Below are positions 56,001 through 64,000 of a stretch of 64,000 nucleotides of DNA, piece by piece. Source of the DNA: Nansenia antarctica. Taxonomy: Eukaryota; Chordata; Actinopteri; Argentiniformes; Microstomatidae. Location: the NCBI GenBank assembly GCA_963989245.1, contig OZ022349.1:28027033-28091032 (forward strand). The letters run 5' to 3'. The translations under genes were made by a program, and so were the position numbers. Numbering within the stretch: the stretch's first letter is position 1; every line of letters begins with the position of its first letter. A model generated the notes under the pieces. It was not told where the DNA came from. It did no database searches and worked only from the letters and a program-made list of their open reading frames with translations.

Positions 56001-57946
56001 CCAGGGATGAGCAGCAGGGCTCTACGCTAACCTTTTTCACTAGGAGCACATGTGCTCCTAAATGAAAAATGTTAGGGGCACACAAAGAAATTTAGGAGCA
56101 CAGTGAAAAATGTAATTATAACACATTTTTATTAGTGATTTTGCAATTTTTGCACCCAAATCACACATTGGCCCATGCCTACAGCCCTACTAGACGCAGA
56201 GTTGATGGCATTGTATTATGGTAACTAGCTGTGTCAAGTTCTCCTGGTTAGCAGCATGTTCATTCATTCATCCATGTCATGCCTGTCAGCTAGCAGCTAG
56301 CAGCCCAGCCAGGCTTTAGGGCTAGGTCTGTCAGCTAGCAGCCCAGCCAGGCCATGCAGAGGTCTGTCTCCATGCTGCCCACCTCCCTGCTGCTGGGTCA
56401 GGCTACATCAGTCACACACGGTGGCCAGACAACTCCACATCTAGGGGTATTAAACTACCCCACATCCAGATGACCAGTCCCCAGCCCCATGCTGCCCGGG
56501 GTGGTGACATGTGGAGGTGGCCAGCCCAGCACGGTGCCTCTGCGGCGGCTAGCTGTTAGCACACCACCATCCCCGGGGGTCCCACCTCTCTGCCACACTC
56601 AAGTACAACATGTTGCATTTTCATGCCATTAGGCAACTTGCTTCCTAGGGTTTCCTAGGATTAGAGATGCATTTGGACTTCTGGAGTACCTCCACTACTT
56701 TCAATGGGTTCTGAAGGTCTGAGAGCTTTCTACTTTCTACCCTGGGTAGTTAACCCTGGTTGTAACATTGGGTTCAAATCTGGAGTGTGTGGGACCAAAT
56801 CTGTAGATGTGGTGAGCTAATGAAGCTAATGAAGCTTGAGATGAGAAAAGGGCGCTTGTCTCTTTAAGGCCCAAAAAAGGGAGTTAGCGATTAGCGATGT
56901 TAGCTTAGCGCCAGTTTAACAGAAGTAACTTCACTTTTAACATGACTTCCCGTGGTCGTAGCGGGCTGGCTGACGGCTTAAAATGTGGCCACACGGTTCG
57001 CGCAGATTTATTTTTAGAATTAAAAAAAAAAAAAAAAAAAAATTTAAATAAATTCTGTACTCGCACGTGTGCTCGTGAATTTATTTCTCTAGTCGCACAG
57101 ATGTATTTTTAGTCGCAAATGCGAGTGAAATGGTCGCACTGTAGAGCCCTGAGCAGCCAAGTTAGGAAATTGACCATTTCTCATTCACTGTTTCTTTTCT
57201 ATTGGGAGTCTCATTGTTATCTATGAGAGTAACATGTACACACCTGCCTTACAGCATCATTAGTAAATGGAAGGTTGATAGAAGGTTTGTTTCAGAGACT
57301 AGTCAGGCCCCAGCTATGTGCTTTTTAGTACTTTTGCGTCCTTCCCTCCTTTCACCGATCTGACAACTTGATTGGTGAAAGCAATGCAGTGACGGCCTTG
57401 CTTTTAATCAATCCACTTATGTTACATGAGTGATGACTTCAGGTAACAGAATTTAATATTTGAGCAGAAACCTGGATTACTACTACTACTACTAATAATG
57501 CATTTATAAAGCGCTTTTCAGGGACTTAAGACTCAAAGACGCTGACAGTATGGGTATACAGAAACACGCAACAGATAACATGAGTACATAGAACACAGTA
57601 TTAACGAACAGGCACAGGGGACAATTAACACAGCAATGTCCAGGGGGGGGGGGGTGGCAGGGTTGGGGGAGACGGTTAAGGGTAGGGAAGGTTGTATGCG
57701 TGGGATTTAAAAGTGGAAAGTGAGGGTGAGTCTCTTGAGTGGCTGGGGGGGAGAATTCCAGAGTCGGGGTGCAGCTGGTGAAAAGGCACGGCCTCCGAGG
57801 TCTCGGTCTCTCTGGTGTTGCCTTGACTGACCTTCCTCCTAGACGGCTACACGTTTTACTCGGTGTCACAGGAGAGGATCATGGACGATTTGGACGAACA
57901 GGCGAAGGTCGCCAGGGCGAGCGGGCCGAAGACGGGCGCCAACTGA
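53016..57946 (+). CDS. coa3: Cytochrome c oxidase assembly factor 3
   Basis: Exons 53016-53253 and 57843-57946; CDS 342 nt, 113 residues (human 106). Exon 1 starts MADQTPRQETPRQEKQ, includes AFARRIVDPLQEASLSREQ and QVELAQWKKKSQTLRGRN, and enters the single membrane segment VATGLFIGAIVMGI. The split Tyr codon joins to YGYTFYSVSQERIMDDLDEQ. COA3 sits in the mitochondrial inner membrane and stabilises newly made COX1 during complex IV assembly. The frame is open upstream to an ATG at 52830, but 53016 fits the family length and has GCCATGG context. The second exon follows a LINE tail by about 25 bp. Confidence 0.92.
53503..54824 (-). mobile_element. L2/Rex1-type LINE 3' part in the minisatellite
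   Basis: Flanked by AGACAT (53497-53502; 54825-54830). The 3' tail is (TCAA)n at 53503-53520. The ORF at 54162-54749 encodes the ORF2 C-terminus (VNHRTRFLYRISSLVSKNTL; LSLDWLRVVDRVQQLALGLV; FANYAVKIWNALPIILKEC) without stops. 5'-truncated. Confidence 0.85.
53848..54110 (+). mobile_element. tRNA-derived SINE nested in the LINE
   Basis: A-box-like GTGGCTCAGGAGGTAGAGT and B-box GGTTCGAGCCCC spaced as in a tRNA gene, then a tRNA-unrelated body with GTCCTTGGGCAAGACACTGA and a tail with AAGCGCTTTGTAATAAGGCG. Not a tRNA gene: no matching acceptor stem. Confidence 0.8.
55318..55430 (+). repeat. Dispersed retroelement tail, family A
   Basis: Reverse-oriented relative of 32927-33043 (GCAGAGTACAAGTACTATAC; CAGTTTAGCATCTAACCA). 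Confidence 0.6.
55495..55870. repeat. 17-bp minisatellite (ATGAGCTATATACAGTT)n
   Basis: About 20 units alternating TATATACAG and TATGTACAG, decaying at the right into TTTATGTACAGTGAGGTAG. Non-coding. Confidence 0.9.
56015..57151. mobile_element. Non-autonomous DNA transposon, 1.1 kb
   Basis: Ends CAGGGCTCTAC and GTAGAGCCCTG, flanked by AGCAG (56010-56014; 57152-57156). Subterminal repeats read GGAGCACA and TCGCACA. No transposase seen; the superfamily is uncertain because the duplication is 5 bp. Confidence 0.7.
57480..57818 (-). mobile_element. LINE 3' fragment next to coa3 exon 2
   Basis: Minus-strand sequence encodes LINE C-terminal residues (RPRPRRPCLFTSCTPTLEF) and a 3' UTR with AAAAGCGCTTTATAAATGCA before a (TAG)n/(TAA)n tail. 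It lies within about 25 bp of the splice acceptor at 57841-57842. Confidence 0.65.
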
Positions 57947-58130
57947 GACGGGTTCTTCTGGAGCCGGACTGTGTTGCCCTCCGGGCCACCTCCTGCCCTG
58001 GTACTGAGAACGGACTAATGCTGCCCAGGCTGACAGGACATCTGGCCACACAGCTGGACTCACTGGCCACGGTCGCATCTCAAGACCCAGCGTTCCGATT
58101 CAGACCCGGTTTAGTCTTGGTTGTGTAGGG

Positions 58131-58341
58131 CAGTGGTTCTCAAACCTCTCCTCGGGGAACCCTCAGACGCTCCACATGTTTGATCTGTTCCACCACCAGC
58201 ACACCTGACCTGACTCAACTGATCAAATACAAATGATAATCGCTTTGTACTTGATCAGTTGAATCAGGTGTGCTGGCGGTGGAACAGATCAAATATGTGG
58301 AGCGTCTGAGGGTTCCCCGAGGAGAGGTTTGAGAACCACTG
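58131..58341. mobile_element. 211-bp palindromic hAT MITE after coa3
   Basis: Ends CAGTGGTTCTCAAACCTCTC and its complement; the two halves pair over almost the full length. Flanks GTGTAGGG (58123-58130) and GTATAGGG (58342-58349) are an 8-bp duplication with one mismatch. Could form a long hairpin in the coa3 3' UTR. Confidence 0.88.
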
Positions 58342-58349
58342 GTATAGGG

Positions 58350-59329
58350 TTTCATTGTGGTTTTGTTTGCAGATTTAAAAGTGTCTTGATTGTGATTGAT
58401 CTGTCGCCCTCCCACCCTCCCATAGCTGGACTTATTCCTTTATTTTCTTCCCAGCAAGTACTCAAGGCCCAACATCTCAGCCTTCTCCAAGCAACATCAG
58501 ATCATTTATTCTGTCTACATTTTTTTTTTTTTCTCAAATCTATTAATAATGGTAATTATGAAGTGGCCTTGATAGTTGGACTTGGGAATGTCAAAGGAAC
58601 AGCTGAAGTAAGGCAAGATTGAACACATGATCAGATTGAAACTATTTATGTGCATAATGGTATTGAGTTGTACGAATGCTATTGTGCTTCTTCTTTTTTT
58701 TTTTACAACACAATAAATGAGGTGAATGAAGGAAGTGATGTAATGATTCATGTTATACACACACACACAGACATGATCCAAACTGTAATGAAGATGAACA
58801 CATCACCCTTTCAATTGTGTTTAATACATATTTATAACAGACAAAATATGACTTACTAGCATGATGTCGCCACCAAACCTAGAGATTGAACATATAAAAT
58901 AAGACGTAGCAAGAGAAAGGCACAGATTGGTCATGGCAGGACAGGACGGGGGCTTTGGATATCAAAGCAACACAATCACCCATGTACATTCAAATATTAG
59001 GATTGTTATCACATTGAAATCATTAAATATGTATATACATTTGTGGAAATCTTAGATGAGTATCATCTGCAATAGTATTCAGTGTGCGTCATAATAAGTC
59101 ACTGCTATTGGTTCACAGCTTTATCTACTATGTGTTACGGTCATGTCCTGGATGATATCCTGTTCTTTTTGCACAGTGACGCCCCCTATCTGCAGTGGTG
59201 TGAAGCGTCAGTGGGGGGGGGGGGCAAAGCCAAATTCTTTACCTTTTGGTTATTTTGATTCAGAACATTTTTCATTCAAAGGGCAACTCTGTATAACTTG
59301 CCAATTGTTCTGTTATGTACAATAACCAC
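58350..59329. other. No gene recognised
   Basis: AT-rich DNA with T runs (58520, 58690), a short (AC)n and a G10 run at 59212. Short ORFs here have no recognisable family. Confidence 0.5.
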
Positions 59330-60215
59330 TAGGGGTGTAACGATACATCGATTCACATCGATACATCGATTCATTGACTAACGATCTGATTACATCGACG
59401 CAATGTAAAAACATCGATCTATATCGTCATCTTAAAAGATACACCTTTATTTTGAAATGGCACATTCTGCGTGACTGTCACCATTTCCGTGCAGCGCGCG
59501 ACTAGGTTGGGAAAACTCAACATGTTGACTGACGCTGGCTGCGTTCGTCAAACACGCTCTGGAAATCTGATCAGCACTCGCGGAACGCCTCTTGTCCAAT
59601 CAAATGACTTGACGTTGAACCCAGTGTTGCGCTCCGGCGCTCTCAGAGCGAGTTGACGAACGCAGCCCACATGTTACTGACGCTGTCAGCCAGTCAAACG
59701 CGGACTCCCCACCTCTCCTCTCCTCTCCTCTCTGCTCTGAGCGGTCCTTCCAACCCCACGTTGCGCTAGCCTGCCTAGCTTAGTTAGCTAACGTTAGCTA
59801 CAATAACTTTGCGAATAAAACAAACAACAAGCACCGTGTGTTCCTCACAGCCCACCACAGGGACACACATCTACCTCCACGTCCACTGGGCTGCTACAGG
59901 CCAACTAGCCGCACAGACACACATATTCACAACACTGCATGCTAACAGAAGTTAAGCTAAAGCAGCTAACGTGTGTTTTTTGGGGGGGCATGGTAGGGTC
60001 GGGGAGGGGATACAACTTATACACACAAACAGACACACACACACGCACACAACAAGATATCGCGTCATATCGATCATATCGTCATATCGATCTTGAATCG
60101 AATCGAATCGAAATCGTATCGTGACTGAGATTGTGATATCGTCAAACATTGTATCGTCATACAAACAAATCGATATAATATCGTATCGTGATGAAGCTGG
60201 TGATTTACACCCCTA
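59330..60215. mobile_element. 886-bp non-autonomous hAT element
   Basis: Ends TAGGGGTGTAACGATAC and TTTACACCCCTA, flanked by ATAACCAC (59322-59329; 60216-60223). Both ends are dense in ATCGAT/GATATCG motifs. A TCTCC run and (CA)n lie inside. Confidence 0.9.
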
Positions 60216-60223
60216 ATAACCAC

Positions 60224-60874
60224 TACAGGTTGATTTCTAATGAGATAATTGGGGACAAGTCTTCAGAGATATGTGAACCATGATATTAATGGTGGGACAG
60301 GGATAATAAAATACTTTTAAAGTCAACATATTTCTCCATCAGGTGTGCAGACAGATAATGCTACTTTCTCCTCCCAACAAGGCCTCTGTGAAATGACTAT
60401 CTACGAAAGTAGAACTGACTAAAGTGCAGAAGGTGCATGCTCCATGCATCAAAGCAACGTTTGTTCCCATAGAAATGTGTTTGTGCAAGCATTTAGAACT
60501 GCCATAATAATTTATTTGATTAATCAGTGTCAATGTCATTTATAAATGCACTATGTCGCAATTTATTTACAGTCAAGGTGAGAACCAGTAGTCTAGACCT
60601 AGATGTATTTGGATTTATAAAATCGAAAAGAAACAACTCAGCAAATAGGAGAGGTTTGAAACAAGTCTCAAACATAAATAGTTATTTCTTTCAATGCGGC
60701 TGATGATTTTTTGCAATACCTCCATTAGATAGTGCCTCTAGTCGATGTAGCAGTTGTATATCAACATGATTCGTTTGTTCAAGTGACCAGTTTCTCCTAG
60801 ATCTCTGTTGTGCCTAACTTCCTCTGTTCCTATGTAATAACCTTTCCTTTTCCATTTTACCACATTTTAGACCG
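60224..60874. other. No gene recognised
   Basis: Ordinary AT-rich sequence; small ORFs without family signature. Confidence 0.5.
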
Positions 60875-60998
60875 GTTTCACAGACAAGGCTTGAGACTAG
60901 TCCAGGATTAAATCACACTTGCAAAGGAAAACCTCCATTGAGGATGCTTTTTAGTCTAGGATCAGTCTTCATCTGCGTCCATGAAACCAGCCCGATAT
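60875..60998. mobile_element. Small MITE-like repeat
   Basis: ACCGGTTTCACAGACAAGGC at one end faces GTCCATGAAACCAG at the other, with GACTAGTCCAGGATTAA inside. A 29-bp tail segment (TGAAACCAGCCCGATATC onwards) is directly repeated at about 60983 and 61018. Confidence 0.45.
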
Positions 60999-61046
60999 CT
61001 TATTGTGATATTCAGAATGAAACCAGCCCGATATCTTATTGTGATA

Positions 61047-61815
61047 AGAAAATAGTTCTACAAAAAGGACGCGGCTGTTCAGTAACATGAAGCTATTTGT
61101 CCTTAGTGTGGCAAGTATCTGATAATAATTGCTCACTATGTAAAGTAGGCAGCTATTGGAAAAACAATATTCACATCTTTCTATATGTTGACAACTGTCA
61201 TCCATCGTTATGCTGTATAATGTTAATGTGGAATCACTGGCTGAACTACGGTAACACCTGACTACTGAAGTCAACCACTAGGTGGCAGTGTATGAACACA
61301 ACTGACATTCAGCGGGGGGCTGACAGCTGAAACAGAGCAGAGGCAGCTTAGATGTGCAAAGAGTGAAGAATGTGAAGACACCGTCTCTGGAGAGCCTCCT
61401 CCTCTCACTTCACTGTGCTCCGAATAATAATAATACAAAATTGTCAGGCAGGAAAAGAACAATATTGATCAATGCCATCTTTTTTTCCTCTTGGATTCCC
61501 GATGGTTCTTAGGCAGGGCTACAGCCCATCACACACGTTTTATATACAGCAAATATAAATTCCTGCTCTCCCTAGTATTACATAGTGCGAGTTTGAGTGA
61601 TGTCACACTACTGAAGAATTACATGTTTTTAAACTTGAGGTTCACAAAGTTGAAGCCATTTTTTCCACGAAGGCTGTTCTCTGACCTGGCGGCGTCTAAG
61701 AACAGGTCTAACAACAGGTCTAAGAACAGGTCATTTTTTGCAGTGAACCGTTCTGACTGGCTTCTCTCCCTGGGTGATTGACAGGTAACAGTCTGTAGAG
61801 ATTGTAGTCGTCACC
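61047..61815. other. No gene recognised
   Basis: Mixed unique sequence with a tandem TCTAAGAACAGG motif near 61695-61733. No exon could be supported. Confidence 0.4.
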
Positions 61816-62160
61816 CTCTAGGAGAGGAGGAGGTGACCATGGATGAGGAAAGGAGGAGGTGAGAAGGAGGAGGGAGGTGAGGAGGAGGAGGGAGGAGACC
61901 ATGGATGAGGAGAGGAGGGAGGTGAGGATGAGGAGAGGATGAGGAGACCATGGACGAGGAGAGGAGGGAGGTGAGGAGAGGAGGGAGGAGAGGAAGGGAG
62001 GTGAGGAGAGGAGGGAGGTGAGGAGAGGAGGGAGGTGAGGAGAGGAGAGGAAGGTAGGTGAGGAGAGGAGGGAGGTGAGGAGGTGAGGGAGGAGAGGATG
62101 AGGAGAGGAAGGGAGGTGACCATGGATGAGGAGAGGAGGGAGGAGAGGAGAGCTTTCTCA
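61816..62160. repeat. Purine-rich (GAGGAGGGAGGTGAGGA)n minisatellite
   Basis: About 345 bp of irregular GAG/GGAGG repeats with interspersed ACCATGGATGAGG. ORFs on both strands here are low complexity. Confidence 0.88.
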
Positions 62161-62263
62161 AAAGGTCAAAGGGCAACTGTACTCGGAGAGAGGGCGTCAG
62201 AGAAGGGGTTTATGTATGCGTGACATCACTTCCTCCCCCAGCAGGACAGGTGTGGTACTGCAG

Positions 62264-62704
62264 TCACACGTTAGATGAGGTAGTTGAGATGGACAGCGTG
62301 GTGTGAGGCTGGGGACCGTTACTGGGGACGGACAGGAAGAGAGTCACATATCGTCACCTTCTTAACATAATGTCTTAAGTCTTAACATAATGTCTTAAGT
62401 TATATAACATTAACATAATGTCTTAAGTCGCTTTTGAGGAAAATTATGTTTTTGGCCTAAATATCATATATTCTATATTATTTTACAAATTACAAACATT
62501 TACCAAAAATAAATAGGGAGATAGTGGGGGGACAGGGAGATGGGGGGGACAGGGCGATGGGGGGGGGGGGCAGGGCGATGGGGGAGGCAGGGAGATGGGG
62601 GGGGCTCACCATTCTGCTGATGTCGCTGGCGAAGGTGACCCCTTTACTGGGCTTCTCCTGAGAGCTGCTGCTGCTGGCCCCCAGGGAGTTCCTCCTGATG
62701 ATCC
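62264..62704 (-). CDS. Two last coding exons of an unidentified gene
   Basis: Exon 62610-62704 (acceptor TGTCTCAG, donor ATG|GTGAGC) encodes IIRRNSLGASSSSSQEKP and SKGVTFASDISRM; exon 62264-62308 (acceptor GTCCCCAG) encodes PHTTLSISTTSSNV and a TGA stop. Phases agree and the intron is 301 nt. RRNSLG looks like a basophilic-kinase phosphosite, and the end could be a PDZ-type tail. I do not recognise the protein. Upstream exons must lie beyond 64000 or are lost. The intron contains a G-rich GGGGGGACAGGGAGATG repeat (62525-62600). Confidence 0.5.
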
Positions 62705-62724
62705 CTGAGACACACAACACACTG

Positions 62725-62875
62725 GTTACACACACATACACACACACACACACACACTCATTACACACACACAGTCATTACACACACACACACACACTGA
62801 GGAATACAACACAGTCATTACACACACACACACTGAGGAACACAACACAGTCATTACACACACACACACACATTA
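62725..62875. repeat. (CA)n-based repeat
   Basis: CACACA runs alternating with ACTGAGGAACACAACACAGT and CATTACACAC, three times, in the upstream intron of the unidentified gene. Confidence 0.85.
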
Positions 62876-64000
62876 TCAGATGGCTCTAAAGATTATCCTA
62901 CAAGATTATCGTTTGGTGTGAGGTGTGTTAAGAGTCCATTTCTCCCGACAATCTGCTCGGAAAATGGTCGGGGCCGACAATCGTAAATGTTAAACGTGTT
63001 CAATATTTACGACCAAAAATCCTTATGTGTGGGGGCAACTCCCGACTCCCGACAACTCCCGACTAGGGTTGCCAGATGGGCTCGTTTTTTTTTGTTGTAT
63101 TTTTATTTTTTATTTTTTTGATGAGATGCATGAGTGAAGCAGAGTTTGACATCACAAATGCCGCAATGTTGCATTCACCATTTTTTGGGGGGGAGAGTGA
63201 AAGAGGTAGACTGCTCCAATGCTGAAAGTCTGACTTCATGTTGGTTACTAGTGGGGAAAGGTTGGATTCAAAAAGGGAGGGTAGTGTGCGGGTAATCTTG
63301 ATTCCCAGATTAGACAAACGAAAGGGAATTGAAGACTGTTTTATTTTTTGGAAAACATTCACTTTTCAGAAAATATACCCTGAAAATGTTTTTGTACCCT
63401 GAAAATGATCCAACGTCTCTAAGAATAGATTCAATTAAGGGGATGGAGGACACTGGGTTTGTTATAGAGCAAGAGATCATCTGCGTAAAGGGATACCTTA
63501 TGTTCAGCACCATAATGCGTGATGCCTTGGAAATGGGCTGAGGCTTTAAGCGCTATAGAAAGCGGTTCAATTGCTATGGCAAACAGCAACGGCGACAATG
63601 GACACCCCTGGCGTGTCCCTCTACATAGTGGGACGTATGGGGAGTGTGTAGAGTTGGTGGCCAAGGGAGAAGAGTAAAGTAGTTTAATCCAAGAGATAAA
63701 TGTGTCACCAAGTCCAAATTGTTGTAGGACTGTAAATAAATACTTCCACTTTTGGTGGAATTAGCGGTTTTAGACTGTGGTTAGGGTGGAAAATGTCAAT
63801 CCCATCTGGCAACCCTGCTCGCGAGTCTGATTGTGACGTGGATGGAATGTAGCCAATCAAGAAGCGAGCTGACTTCTTCTTTTCATTCTTTGGCACTTTA
63901 TTTGCCCTGTCGCACATGGCTGCCTCGTACAGGTCAGTCAGGGTACTACGTTAGATCACGTTTGATCACGCAAGATTTCTGGCTTGGGGAACGAGACTCT
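62876..64000. mobile_element. Second copy of the Harbinger-like left end, split by L1
   Basis: 62876-63072 matches 37515-37679 (TTATCAGATGGCTCTAAAGA; GTTGCCAGAT) and 63757-64000 matches 37685-38038 (GGAATTAGCGGTTTTAGACT; CTGGCTTGGGGAACGAGA). Its terminal inverted repeat is missing on the left, where it joins (CA)n. A segment near 38000 is deleted. It runs off the window. Confidence 0.8.
63073..63756 (-). mobile_element. L1-like LINE RT fragment
   Basis: Minus strand reads CRGTRQGCPLSPLLFAIAIE, HKVSLYADDLLLY and, after shifts, KIKITRTLPSLFE-like and MKSDFQHWSSLPLSL, all typical of L1-clade RT and post-RT regions. It has several frameshifts and is truncated at both ends. Inserted in the Harbinger-like copy next to CCAGAT. 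Confidence 0.75.

Noticed and set aside
61811..62176. Pro/Ser-rich ORFs of about 100-120 codons
   Set aside because: Low-complexity translation of the purine-rich minisatellite.

Overview
The window is nuclear DNA of a vertebrate, most probably a teleost fish. It holds split genes with GT-AG introns, vertebrate orthologues in conserved neighbour pairs (psme3 next to coa3; a shcbp1l-like tail facing a dhx9 tail), and a dense mix of LINE, SINE, gypsy, hAT, Harbinger-like and minisatellite DNA. I cannot name the species.

Region 1 (315-26079) is a tandem array of three nearly identical cytoplasmic poly(A)-binding-protein (PABPC) genes on the + strand. Each has one exon for RRM1-3, one exon for RRM4 plus a Pro/Gln-rich linker, and then an amplified exon that encodes a complete MLLE (PABC) domain. 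This exon and its 87-nt intron form a 345/348-bp tandem repeat. The exon is phase 1-1, so added units keep the frame. By my count the copies carry 6, 13 and 2 MLLE domains, giving predicted proteins of about 993, 1601 and 646 residues. Canonical PABPC has one MLLE. Each MLLE exon begins with GTGAGC directly after its acceptor AG, so every splice junction rebuilds a 5' splice site; this could allow recursive skipping and a variable MLLE number. I regard this as the most novel system in the window. The spacer between copies 1 and 2 was split by a full-length CR1/L2-type LINE (antisense), itself split by a head-to-tail dimer of an RLE-type (R2/R4/HERO-like) retrotransposon.

Region 2 (26080-34350) starts with a 3'-truncated Ty3/gypsy element that abuts the PABP spacer at a sharp junction. 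It is followed by a palindrome and then only the last exon of a shcbp1l-like gene (+) and only the last three exons of dhx9 (-). These are convergent, as at their usual locus, but lack the rest of both genes.

Region 3 (34346-52432) is a complete psme3 gene (PA28-gamma, - strand; 11 coding exons, 254 residues). One intron of about 51 nt has been inflated to 13.7 kb by nested insertions: LINE, then Harbinger-like element, then three different hAT elements side by side that share the 8-bp target CTCTAGAG, with further elements inside those.

Region 4 (52433-64000) holds the psme3/coa3 head-to-head promoter with a consensus CRE, coa3 (two coding exons around a 4.6-kb repeat-filled intron), several MITEs, the two last coding exons of an unidentified - strand gene, and a second copy of the Harbinger-like left end, split by an L1-like fragment and running off the window inside the CTCTAGAG target.
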